Source: Hellea sp042093735 (GTDB lineage: Bacteria; Pseudomonadota; Alphaproteobacteria; Caulobacterales; Maricaulaceae). From it: DNA of 41,915 bases. Location of the stretch: assembly GCA_042093735.1 (NCBI GenBank), contig JBELEM010000017.1, positions 1 to 41,915 on the forward strand, given 5' to 3'. How positions within the stretch are numbered: the stretch's first letter is position 1; every line of letters begins with the position of its first letter. The position numbers and the translations under genes were made by a program. This document shows, one piece after another, positions 25,462 through 33,553 of this stretch. The notes beneath the pieces are model-generated. The model saw only the letters and a list, made by a program, of their open reading frames with translations, was not told where the DNA came from and made no database searches.

Positions 25462-26598
25462 TTATGATTTTATCTGTTTTTGCAGCGCATGTTCAATGAC
25501 CCAAAGTCGGTCTTGGCCCCATGTTATAGTGTCGCCAACCCGAAAGCTAGGTACGCCCCAGATGCCTCGCTCCATCATTTCCAGGCGGTTGGCTTCAGCT
25601 TCGGCGCGCCAATCTCCATTGCCGACGATGTTTTTCGCTTCGTCCCAATTTAGACCTGCGCATTCAACAATACTTTGCATGCCGGATTTTGAGCCTGCAT
25701 CTATGCCCTCGGCCCAAACGGCTTTTAGCCATCCTTGGACATATTCATACTCGCGCCCCTGATTACGCGCCCAAGGCAATAAGGAGTAGCCAAGTTCAAT
25801 AGGCCTTCCGACCGGGTCAAGAACTCTTCCAAAGTCAACACCTTGCCTGCGCGCTTCGCGAGCCGCGTCAAGCGGTATATATTTTTTCTTGGCTTTTGGG
25901 ACGGGAAGGCCACGCATAACCATGGGGAGGACAAATCTGATTTTCAGGTTTGCGCCATAAGCGTCTGCGAGTGATTTTACGCGGTTTCGAACAATTGCTG
26001 TATAAGGTGAACGAAAGGATAGGTACCAGTGAAGGTCGGCATTTGTACGTCCTAATCCGGAGGGGCTCAGCGGAGGGGAGTAAATAAAATCTCTGTTGTT
26101 GCCGCCATGACGTAACCCCATATCCATGAGTCGCGCCTCAAGATAGTGCAGACGATCAAGTCCCCAATACCATTCGCCCCCATAATACAAAGTTCCGCCA
26201 AGATAGTGACCGAGCTTTTCCCGCCTAGCATCTGCAACAGTGGTATTGGCTGCTGCTGCTCGCTCTTCGATTTTAAAATCGATACCCGCCTTTTTCGCTA
26301 GCCGCATAGTATCCATCTTGGAATATTCTGCCAGTTTCCCCCTTTCTGGTGCTGCCCCTTCGTCTGGTGGGCCGACCAAATGTGTCAGAAGATTGATTTC
26401 ATATCGTTTAGTAAATGCCGGTAGAACTTTTTCGAGGAGTTGCGAGTAAGGGTCAGAGGGATCATGAAAAAACTCTACAATGTGTTTCTCGCCTGTTTTA
26501 ATTCTAGTGCGCTCAAACCGTATCCGTTTTTTGTCAAGTTTCTTTTTGCTCAGCATTTTGGCGGCTATGCGTGGAATTAAGAAAGACTTTACAGACAT
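25462..26598 (-). CDS. Tandem DsbA-fold protein (2-hydroxychromene-2-carboxylate isomerase/GST-kappa type)
   Basis: 378 residues containing two thioredoxin/DsbA-like halves. The first starts at VEFFHDPSDPYSQLLEKVLPAF (about residue 41). The second starts at WYLSFRSPYTAIVRNRVKSL (about residue 192) and has the typical 2-HCCA-isomerase tail ARRQGVDFGRVLDP, ECAGLNWDEAK and MERGIWGVPSFRVGD (cis-Pro loop VPSF). Neither half has a CxxC, so it is not a disulfide oxidase; glutathione-dependent isomerase or transferase chemistry is more likely. The Ser in FRSPY is the usual glutathione-activating position. First gene of the minus-strand operon, divergent from the GST at 26718. Confidence 0.82.
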   Translation of the reverse strand: MSVKSFLIPRIAAKMLSKKKLDKKRIRFERTRIKTGEKHIVEFFHDPSDPYSQLLEKVLPAFTKRYEINLLTHLVGPPDEGAAPERGKLAEYSKMDTMRLAKKAGIDFKIEERAAAANTTVADARREKLGHYLGGTLYYGGEWYWGLDRLHYLEARLMDMGLRHGGNNRDFIYSPPLSPSGLGRTNADLHWYLSFRSPYTAIVRNRVKSLADAYGANLKIRFVLPMVMRGLPVPKAKKKYIPLDAAREARRQGVDFGRVLDPVGRPIELGYSLLPWARNQGREYEYVQGWLKAVWAEGIDAGSKSGMQSIVECAGLNWDEAKNIVGNGDWRAEAEANRLEMMERGIWGVPSFRVGDTITWGQDRLWVIEHALQKQIKS

Positions 26599-26654
26599 AA
26601 TCTGGTTCTACTACAAATGTTATCTTTAAAGATACTGATTTTCTAGAATTCCCT

Positions 26655-26699
26655 TGATTTTATCATTATGGCACTGTTAGTGTCATAATGATAAAATCA
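26655..26699. promoter_or_regulatory. Shared operator, copy 3: 45-bp extended palindrome in the central divergent promoter
   Basis: Arms of 21 nt (26655-26675 and 26679-26699) flank a GTT centre and differ at one position only (G at 26671 opposite T at 26683). The 19-bp core at 26668-26686 is ATGGCACTGTTAGTGTCAT. It lies between the DsbA-like operon that carries tetR and the GST-dehalogenase operon. An in-frame ATG at 26688 falls inside the palindrome and is unlikely to be translated. Confidence 0.8.
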
Positions 26700-26717
26700 G
26701 AACAGGTAAAGTACTTA

Positions 26718-27863
26718 ATGAATCAAAACTTCATATTATATGGCATGCAAGCCTCGCTCTATACAGGTAAGGCGCGCGCTTATATGAGGCGTAACCGTAT
26801 TCCTGTAACCGAGCGCGGCGCAGGACATCCTGAGTTTATGACCCGTATTTACCCGCATATGCAGCGCTTTATTATGCCTGTGATAGAAACCCCTGACGGG
26901 GACATTGTTCAGGATGGCACCGACATTTTGGAATATTTTGAGGCCTGCGGGCTCGGCCGTGAGCCGTTGTTTCCTGAGGACCCTATTACGAAGGCGGTGG
27001 CTTTATTGTTCCAGCTTTTTGGCAATGAGGGTCTGCTCCGTCCTGCAATGCATTATCGTTGGAATTTTGATGAAGAAAACCTCGATTTTCTTAAAGTTAG
27101 CTTCCGCGATGTTCTGTCTCTTGAAATGGGGGTGAAAGGCAATGATACCGGCTTTGAGTATGCATCCGGACGGATGCGCAAGGCCGCAATGGCTTTTGGG
27201 GTTTTTGACACTACTAAAGCATTGATCGAGCAGAGTTATGCTGAGTTTTTAAATCTCTATAGTGCTCATTTAAGCAAGAGTTTCTTCTTGCTTGGTGATC
27301 AACCAACTATTGGGGATTACGGGCTATTTAATCCGCTTTATGCTCATTTGGCCCGCGACCCTAAGCCAGCATATTTGATGAAAACGACAGCGCCGCTAGT
27401 ATGGAACTGGGTCGAGCGCATGAACCGGGCTGAAGTCACCGAGGAGCATACATTGGACAATCCGCAAACCGGGTTATATGGCGCAGACAACATTCCAGAA
27501 ACTCTTAAAGCCTTGATGAAGTATGTTGGTGAAGAATATGCAGCAGAATTCTCGGCTCATGTTGACTATACGGAGCAGTGGTTAGCAAAGCAGGGAGTAA
27601 ACCCGGAAAAGGTCAAAGCGCCTTTGGGACGAGGTATTGGTTTTGCCGAGTTTAAATGGCGCGGTAAGTTTATTTCTTCTGTTGTCATGCCCTACCGTTT
27701 CTATTTGGCTCAAAGGCTCTGGGATCATGTTGATGGCTGTCCCGAGAATGCGCAAAAGGACATTCGGGATTTATTTACTCAGACGGGTCTCGAAGCCTTT
27801 TTGGATAAAAGGCCTAGCCGCCGGGTTTTGCGAAAAGACTATCATGAAGTCTGGGGAGACTAA
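26718..27863 (+). CDS. Glutathione S-transferase-fold protein (second copy)
   Basis: 381 residues from the ATG at 26718, which has AGG about 11 nt upstream; the ATG at 26688 lies within the operator palindrome. N-domain: FILYGMQASLYTGKARAYMRRNRIPV, with SLYTGKAR in the active-site position. FIMPVIETPDGDIVQDGTDILEYFE contains the cis-Pro (MPVIETP) and the QDGTDILEYFE glutathione gamma-Glu site. The C-domain contains LGDQPTIGDYGLFNPLYAHL. The tail after about residue 255 is long and ends with basic sequence. AMHYRW occurs here and the similar MFHYRW in the GST at 16226, supporting common descent. First gene of a six-gene operon (26718-33320). Confidence 0.82.
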   Translation: MNQNFILYGMQASLYTGKARAYMRRNRIPVTERGAGHPEFMTRIYPHMQRFIMPVIETPDGDIVQDGTDILEYFEACGLGREPLFPEDPITKAVALLFQLFGNEGLLRPAMHYRWNFDEENLDFLKVSFRDVLSLEMGVKGNDTGFEYASGRMRKAAMAFGVFDTTKALIEQSYAEFLNLYSAHLSKSFFLLGDQPTIGDYGLFNPLYAHLARDPKPAYLMKTTAPLVWNWVERMNRAEVTEEHTLDNPQTGLYGADNIPETLKALMKYVGEEYAAEFSAHVDYTEQWLAKQGVNPEKVKAPLGRGIGFAEFKWRGKFISSVVMPYRFYLAQRLWDHVDGCPENAQKDIRDLFTQTGLEAFLDKRPSRRVLRKDYHEVWGD

Positions 27864-27865
27864 TC

Positions 27866-28807
27866 ATGGAGTATAACCGCAACTCCGACAGCAATTTTGA
27901 AAATCTGGCCGATTATCCTTTTGCGCCTAATTATGTAGAAGTCGATGACCAAGAGGGCGGCAAGCTTCGCATGCACTATGTGGATGAGGGGCCGAAGGAC
28001 GGTCAGACCGTGGTGATGATCCACGGCAACCCGACTTGGTCCTATATGTGGCGAAATCTCATTACGGTTCTGGCGGACAATGGGTATCGCGCTATTGCTA
28101 TCGATCACATCGGCGCTGGCCGTTCGGACAAACCGACCAAAATGAGTGACTATACTATTGCGCGCCATGAGGCCTGGGTAAAACAAGCTCTGTTTGAGGA
28201 AGTCGGCGTCAAGGACGCGCACTTCATTTTACATGACTGGGGCGGCATCATTGGTCTGCGCGCCATTGCGGATAATCAGGATAAAGTCAGTTCAATCATT
28301 ATGTCTAATACAGGTTTTGCGAATAGGGACCCCGATAAACCTATCATAAAAATGGCCCGAAAGGGCGCGGGCTTCTTGCGAGCTTTTCAGCTTTGGATCC
28401 GGTTCAATAAGGGGTGGAGACATTGGAAAACGATTGCAAAATTTGCCCTATCAGACATGCCGCAAGCCGTTATTGATAGTTATGCTGCGCCCTATCCGGA
28501 TAAATCCTATCTGACGGGACATCGGCAATTTACACAAATGCTGCCAACGCGGAATGATAATCCTGTTTTGAGGGAGAACTGGCAGGCTTTGCAGAAACTT
28601 AAAAACTTCGAAAAGCCGTTTTTGAACCTTTTTTCAGATAAGGATCAAATAGCGCCGAAAGGGTATAAGTCGGTCCGGCCAGCTATTCCGGGAACGCGAG
28701 ATTATGAGCCGATCATCCTCAAAGGCGGGTCGCACTTCCTGCTTGAAGATATTCCCCAAGAGTACGCGTGTGAAGTGCTCAAGTTTTATGAAAGTTTCAG
28801 TGCATGA
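27866..28807 (+). CDS. Haloalkane dehalogenase-like alpha/beta hydrolase (HLD-I type)
   Basis: 313 residues. HGNPTWSYMWR (53-63) is the dehalogenase oxyanion motif. LHDWGGIIGL gives nucleophile Asp124 followed by the halide-stabilising Trp125. FSDKDQIAP (about 251-259) and GGSHFLLEDIP (about 290-300) give acid and base. The position of the acid after the cap, and the HGNPTWSY form, fit subfamily HLD-I. No signal peptide, so hydrolysis would be cytosolic, releasing alcohol, halide and H+. The gene lies 2 nt after the GST and overlaps the next gene by 4 nt. Related acyl hydrolases and epoxide hydrolases share parts of these motifs, so halide release is likely but not certain. Confidence 0.85.
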   Translation: MEYNRNSDSNFENLADYPFAPNYVEVDDQEGGKLRMHYVDEGPKDGQTVVMIHGNPTWSYMWRNLITVLADNGYRAIAIDHIGAGRSDKPTKMSDYTIARHEAWVKQALFEEVGVKDAHFILHDWGGIIGLRAIADNQDKVSSIIMSNTGFANRDPDKPIIKMARKGAGFLRAFQLWIRFNKGWRHWKTIAKFALSDMPQAVIDSYAAPYPDKSYLTGHRQFTQMLPTRNDNPVLRENWQALQKLKNFEKPFLNLFSDKDQIAPKGYKSVRPAIPGTRDYEPIILKGGSHFLLEDIPQEYACEVLKFYESFSA

Positions 28808-30582
28808 TATCTAAAGTAATTAATTACGCCCGGTTTTTAAAACGTATCAATCGTTTGTTGAAACTGTCGGCTAAGGTCGACCAAACTCCAGACGTACTGG
28901 TACCTGATGAAATAGAAGCAACAGTCGATAAATTTCCTGAAAAGCCTTGTATCATCTTTGAAGGAGAGAGCTGGACCTATAAAGCCTTCGAAGCCCGCGC
29001 TAACCGATTGGCTCATTGGGCCTTGGGACAGGGATTAAAACAAGGTGATATTGTTGCTTTGGTATTGGAAAATTGTCCCGATTACCCGGCAGTGTGGTTT
29101 GGTTTGTCTAAGGTCGGTATAGAAATCGCATTGGTGAATTGTAATTTGGAAGACGTTGGACTTGCGCACTGTATCAATATAGTTGATGCTAAAGCTATTA
29201 TCGCCTCTGGTTCTCAGGCGAAAAATACTAAAAAAATGCTTAGTAAATTAGATGCCGAAGTTGAGTTATGGGACTTCGATGGAAAATTTGGCCATGATCT
29301 TGAAGCTGCCTTGGGAAATAGTTTATCGACTCGCCCAGATAGAAGTTATCGTGATAACCTGACTATTCATGATGTATGTGCATATATTTATACTTCTGGA
29401 ACGACTGGTCTCCCCAAAGCTGCTAAACTTGTCCATAGTCGCATGCGCCGTACATTTCGAATGCCGATTAGCCTGGCAAAAATATCGCCTGATGACCGAA
29501 TCTACATTGTTCTGCCCCTTTATCACATTACAGGGGGCGGTTTGGCTATAGGTAGTGCGCTGTATAATGGGGCGACGACAATCTTAAAACGCCGGTTTTC
29601 AGCGTCCGATTTCTGGACCGATGTATCGGAATATAAGGCAACGATTTTTGTCTATATTGGGGAGTTATGTCGTTATCTTTTAAATACCCGGCCGCATCCA
29701 AAAGAAACATCTCATAACCTAAGAGCCGGATTTGGTAACGGACTTAGGGGAGATGTTTGGGAGGAATTTGTCGAGCGATTTAAGGTCCCATCTATGCACG
29801 AACTCTATGGGTCGACCGAGGGAAACGTAATACTTTTGAATCTGGACGGAAAAGTCGGAGCTATTGGGCAATTACCCCGATTTTTGGATAAAAAAATAGG
29901 AACCGCATTTGTCAAGTTTGACGTAGAAAGTGAGTTACCTATTCGCGATGATAACGGCTTTTGTATAAAATCGGGAATAGATGAAGTCGGTGAGGCTATT
30001 GGCCGTATAATGGATCAAGGCCGAGAAAGCTTTCAAGGATATCATGATACAAAACAAACCGACAAAAAAATCCTTACTAATGTTTTTGAAAAGGGCGATA
30101 AATGGTTTCGAACCGGTGATCTCATGCGCAGAGATGCTATGGGTTACGTCTATTTCATTGATCGCATTGGTGATACTTATCGCTGGAAAGGAGAAAATGT
30201 TGCCACCAATGAAGTCGGTGATGTTTTATCTAAATTTGAGGGCATTGATATGGCTAATGTTTACGGCGTGGAAGTGCCGGGTTGCGAAGGGCGGGCTGGC
30301 ATGGCCTCTATCACTCTAGTCAAAGATATCGATTTTGCTGAACTTGCAAGCTACCTAAAGTCCGTTTTACCGGTATATGCGATACCTTTGTTTTTGCGGG
30401 TGCGGACAGATGTAGATACGACAGGAACGTTCAAATTTCGAAAGGTTGAGGCTGTAAAAGAAGGGTTTGATCTTAAACAGGTTAACGACCCGATCTGGTT
30501 TTTAAATCCTGAAACAAAATCATATGCTGCTATGAATATAGCAACATTCAAGCGCATTTCTGCAAAAGACTATCAATTTTAG
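28804..30582 (+). CDS. FATP-type long-chain acyl-CoA synthetase, island copy
   Basis: 592 residues, same architecture as the chromosomal paralogue at 3265. P-loop YTSGTTGLPKAAK near residue 196, PLYHITGGG near 238, ELYGSTEGNVI near 336, and RTGDLMRRDAMGYVYFIDRIGDTYRWKGENVATNEV near 438. The start ATG overlaps the dehalogenase stop (ATGA), so its product is probably made in step with dehalogenase. Family chemistry is acid + ATP + CoA to acyl-CoA. In this operon the natural substrate would be a carboxylic acid released from the imported compound. Lower GC than the sulfatase genes. Confidence 0.92.
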   Translation: MISKVINYARFLKRINRLLKLSAKVDQTPDVLVPDEIEATVDKFPEKPCIIFEGESWTYKAFEARANRLAHWALGQGLKQGDIVALVLENCPDYPAVWFGLSKVGIEIALVNCNLEDVGLAHCINIVDAKAIIASGSQAKNTKKMLSKLDAEVELWDFDGKFGHDLEAALGNSLSTRPDRSYRDNLTIHDVCAYIYTSGTTGLPKAAKLVHSRMRRTFRMPISLAKISPDDRIYIVLPLYHITGGGLAIGSALYNGATTILKRRFSASDFWTDVSEYKATIFVYIGELCRYLLNTRPHPKETSHNLRAGFGNGLRGDVWEEFVERFKVPSMHELYGSTEGNVILLNLDGKVGAIGQLPRFLDKKIGTAFVKFDVESELPIRDDNGFCIKSGIDEVGEAIGRIMDQGRESFQGYHDTKQTDKKILTNVFEKGDKWFRTGDLMRRDAMGYVYFIDRIGDTYRWKGENVATNEVGDVLSKFEGIDMANVYGVEVPGCEGRAGMASITLVKDIDFAELASYLKSVLPVYAIPLFLRVRTDVDTTGTFKFRKVEAVKEGFDLKQVNDPIWFLNPETKSYAAMNIATFKRISAKDYQF

Positions 30583-30593
30583 GAAATTAATTC

Positions 30594-31592
30594 ATGACAT
30601 CTCAATATCGACTCACAAAATTCCGAACAGCAGATACCGGTAATGATATTTTTGAACTGACTCATGATGACCCTCCGCCCGTTCAGGATGGAGAGGTTTT
30701 GGTGCGCCTTGACTGGATTTCCATTGATCCTGCCATGACAGGATGGACCACGAATAAACGCAGTTACATGCCTCCCGTTCAACCAGGGAAAATTATGAGA
30801 GCCTTTGGTATTGGCGAAGTAATGGAGACTAAATATGAGGGGCTTGCTGCAGGCGATTGGGTGACGGGGTTTACGGGTATGCAGACCGAAGGCGTATTGA
30901 AGGGGAAACACCTTCGTAAAGTTGATGTGAACCTTGCACCTCCAAATCATTATCTTTCTGGTCTTGGAATGACGGGGTACACGGGATATTTTGGCATGCT
31001 GGATATCGGCAAACCAGAGCCGGGTAAAACGGTTGTAGTTTCAGCGGCGGCAGGCGCGGTAGGAACGATTGCAGCGCAGTCCGCAAAAATGGCGGGTGCG
31101 CGTGTTATCGGCATTGCAGGCGGGCCAATTAAATGTGCGTTTTTGAAAGAAGAACTTCTTTTGGACGGCGCGATAGATTATAAAAGTGATAACATTGGAG
31201 AAGGCCTTACCCGTGAGTGTCCGAACGGGATAGATATCTACTTTGATAACGTAGGCGGTGACATTCTCGATGCTGTATTGGCGCGTATTAACTACAAGGG
31301 TACAATAGTCGTCTGTGGCGCCATTTCTCAATATGCTGATTTTTATAATCAGGCTGGTCCTAAAAATTACATGCAGCTTATTGCGCAAAGCGCCAAAATG
31401 CAGGGCTTCACCATGAAAGATTATATGCACCGTGTACCGGAAGCATTCATAGCGCTTTTAACGGCCCAGAAAAAAGGAGACCTTATTTTTCGCGAACATA
31501 TCGTTGAAGGTATCGAAAGTTTCCCAATAGCGTTCGAGATGCTCTTTCGTGGTGGCAACCAAGGCAAATTACTTATAAAGGTGAGATCATGA
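30594..31592 (+). CDS. NADPH-dependent medium-chain reductase (CurA/leukotriene-dehydrogenase-like)
   Basis: 332 residues, zinc-independent MDR family. LDWISIDPAMTGWTTNKRSYMPPVQPGKIMRAFGIGEV is the N-terminal catalytic fold. GMTGYTGYFGMLDIG near 125 precedes the Rossmann motif SAAAGAVGTIAAQSAKMAGARVIGIAGG near 148-175. FDNVGGDILDAVLARI near 215 is characteristic of CurA/PTGR-type enal/enone reductases, which reduce alpha,beta-unsaturated carbonyls with NADPH. No Zn-cysteine cluster is present. It lies 11 nt after the acyl-CoA synthetase and overlaps the next gene by 4 nt. Confidence 0.88.
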   Translation: MTSQYRLTKFRTADTGNDIFELTHDDPPPVQDGEVLVRLDWISIDPAMTGWTTNKRSYMPPVQPGKIMRAFGIGEVMETKYEGLAAGDWVTGFTGMQTEGVLKGKHLRKVDVNLAPPNHYLSGLGMTGYTGYFGMLDIGKPEPGKTVVVSAAAGAVGTIAAQSAKMAGARVIGIAGGPIKCAFLKEELLLDGAIDYKSDNIGEGLTRECPNGIDIYFDNVGGDILDAVLARINYKGTIVVCGAISQYADFYNQAGPKNYMQLIAQSAKMQGFTMKDYMHRVPEAFIALLTAQKKGDLIFREHIVEGIESFPIAFEMLFRGGNQGKLLIKVRS

Positions 31593-32218
31593 ATTGGTGG
31601 ATTTGTTTAGTTGCAGCCATAGCTTACCTCATGTTCGTAGGGTGGTATTTTAACTGGAAGGGGCCTTTAAAAGGGAATGAAATTGACAGTTTCATTAAGC
31701 AGTTAAGTATGTCTCAATCTCCAACTGATCCTGTTGTTTTGAGAAAGTTTTTGGAAGAGGATGACGGCAAAGAATTCATCATGCTCAACCTTGTGCGCTT
31801 TCATGATGGAAAGATCGAGCATCCGGATACGAGCGAAAAAATGAGCGGTGCAAAGCTGATTCAAGATTATTTTGGACCCTTTTCAAAGGCTCTCTTTAAA
31901 CGTGGTGGCCATCCAGTCTTGATGTTCCGCAAGAAAGGGGGTTATATTGATAGTTGGAATGCTTCCGCGGATGAAGGATTTCATTCTATTGGTACGATGC
32001 GCTACCGAAGCCGCCGAGACTTGATGTTGCTCGTATCCGACCCTCGTTTTGCAGACAGCCATAAATACAAATTGGCGGCCATTGACGGTACAATTTCATT
32101 TCCGATGCAATCATTTATGAGCACTTATCTGAAACCAAAATTTTGGGTGCCATTATTGCTTATACTTTTGGTTTCTCTCGCGCAGAACGCTTCATTCTTT
32201 TTTGAACTAAGGAAATAA
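31589..32218 (+). CDS. DUF1330-like protein with N- and C-terminal membrane helices
   Basis: 209 residues. An N-terminal helix (WWICLVAAIAYLMFVGWYF) and a C-terminal helix (FWVPLLLILLVSLAQNASFFF) enclose a dimeric alpha/beta-barrel (EthD/ABM-like) domain. KEFIMLNLVRFHDG and GTMRYRSRRDLMLLVSDPRFADSHKYKLAAID match the strand-helix pattern of DUF1330 proteins. The domain lacks an obvious catalytic set. ATG overlaps the reductase stop (ATGA), and the next gene starts 1 nt after its stop. The two-anchor form is unusual for this domain. Confidence 0.68.
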   Translation: MNWWICLVAAIAYLMFVGWYFNWKGPLKGNEIDSFIKQLSMSQSPTDPVVLRKFLEEDDGKEFIMLNLVRFHDGKIEHPDTSEKMSGAKLIQDYFGPFSKALFKRGGHPVLMFRKKGGYIDSWNASADEGFHSIGTMRYRSRRDLMLLVSDPRFADSHKYKLAAIDGTISFPMQSFMSTYLKPKFWVPLLLILLVSLAQNASFFFELRK

Positions 32219-32219
32219 A

Positions 32220-33320
32220 ATGATGAAAATGCAGGAACTTTTGATCGACCGCGACAACTACCGGAATACCAAAATTATCGAAACTAAATCCCGTCCTTTA
32301 GTTGACGGCGAGGTTCGCGTTGCCATAGATAAGTACGGCCTTACAGCCAATAATGTTAGTTATGCCGTTTCTGGCGATATGATTGGATATTGGAAATATT
32401 ATCCTGTGAGCTCCGATGATGGCGTCAATTGGGGCATGGTCCCTGTTTGGGGCATGGCAGATATTGTTGAGAGTAAGTGTGATGGTGTCGAGGCAGGCGA
32501 ACGCATATACGGATTTTTACCCATGGCGAGCGAAGTCATTATGAGGCCGGGCAAACTGAAAGCGGAATCGTTTGTGGATGTGGCGGAACATCGTCAGCCT
32601 TTGCCCGAGCTTTACAACGGCTATAACCGAACAGCTGGCGAGCCAGCGCTTTACAAAACTTTGGAGAACGAACGCTGCCTGTTATTTCCGCTGTTTGTGA
32701 CAGGCTATGTTTTGGCAGACTTTCTGCAAGATAATAATTATTGGGGCGCAGAGCAGGTCTTGATTGGCTCAGTCTCTTCCAAGACAGGCTTCGGCATGGC
32801 GGCTTTTGTCAATTCCGAAACAGATTTTGGCGGTAAGATTATTGGTCTAACATCACCCCGCAATAAGGCTTTTGTTAAAAGCCTAGGTGACTGCCATCAG
32901 GTTGTGACTTACGGCAATGAAACCGAAATCGACACGTCCAAAAAGTCCGTCTATGTGGACATGTCCGGTAATGGGGAACTACGAAATACATTACATAATC
33001 ATCTTGGTGACAATATGGTGCGTTCTATCGGCGTCGGCGCCACCCATTGGGAAGAGCGGCGTAGCGGCGGAGACATGCCCGGGGCCAAGCCAGAGTTTTT
33101 CTTTGCACCAGCGCAAATCGGCAAGCGCAACAAAGACTGGGGGCCGGGCGTTTTGTTCCAAAAAGCCTATGCAGCCGGCGCGCAGCTCGCCGCCCGCACA
33201 TCCGATAATCTGGATGTAGAGTGTTTAAACGGCATGGAAGCCGCGCGAGACATTTGGATTGAAACTCTTGACAATAAGGTCTCGCCCAAGCGTGGAATTA
33301 TGGTCTCATTAGAAAAATAG
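32220..33320 (+). CDS. DUF2855 family protein (MDR-like oxidoreductase fold)
   Basis: 366 residues, last gene of the 26718-33320 operon. DUF2855 proteins are MDR-like proteins of unknown role. Here GEVRVAIDKYGLTANNVSYAVSGDMIGYWKYYPV, WGMADIVES and GERIYGFLPMASEV form the GroES-like part. VLIGSVSSKTGFGMAAFVNSE with KIIGLTSPRNKAFVKSLGDCHQVVTY is a degenerate nucleotide-binding half. KPEFFFAPAQIGKRNKDWGPG near the C-terminus is conserved and also survives in a truncated copy at 37640. The last 84 nt of the two copies are almost identical. Confidence 0.82.
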   Translation: MMKMQELLIDRDNYRNTKIIETKSRPLVDGEVRVAIDKYGLTANNVSYAVSGDMIGYWKYYPVSSDDGVNWGMVPVWGMADIVESKCDGVEAGERIYGFLPMASEVIMRPGKLKAESFVDVAEHRQPLPELYNGYNRTAGEPALYKTLENERCLLFPLFVTGYVLADFLQDNNYWGAEQVLIGSVSSKTGFGMAAFVNSETDFGGKIIGLTSPRNKAFVKSLGDCHQVVTYGNETEIDTSKKSVYVDMSGNGELRNTLHNHLGDNMVRSIGVGATHWEERRSGGDMPGAKPEFFFAPAQIGKRNKDWGPGVLFQKAYAAGAQLAARTSDNLDVECLNGMEAARDIWIETLDNKVSPKRGIMVSLEK

Positions 33321-33453
33321 AATACTGGATTCTATGTCAACACTTGAGTTGCACGGTTTTTTTGGCAGTTTTGAATTAATAGGTTGCCGAGTTTAATCAT
33401 GAAAGGCATTCTCATTTAAGAAATTATCTTCAACTCCATTCGTAAGATTTATA

Positions 33454-33482
33454 TTGACACCTTTAGTGCCAATATATATAAT
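33454..33482 (+). promoter_or_regulatory. Shared operator, copy 4, inside a consensus sigma-70-type promoter
   Basis: The 19-bp operator TTGACACCTTTAGTGCCAA occupies 33454-33472. TTGACA (33454-33459) is a perfect -35. A perfect TATAAT follows at 33477-33482 with exactly 17 bp between. A repressor bound here would block RNA polymerase. The promoter serves the fatty-acid desaturase. Confidence 0.82.
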
Positions 33483-33553
33483 TAGGTTTCACCCGCCTGG
33501 ACCCAATGGGTGCTTGGTTTTTCCTATTTTTGGGAGTGCTGTTTGGAGTAAGA

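Noticed and set aside
26688..26717. ATG at 26688 as start of the second GST
   Set aside because: It lies inside the operator palindrome and upstream of the expected transcription start; the ATG at 26718 fits the GST N-terminus better.
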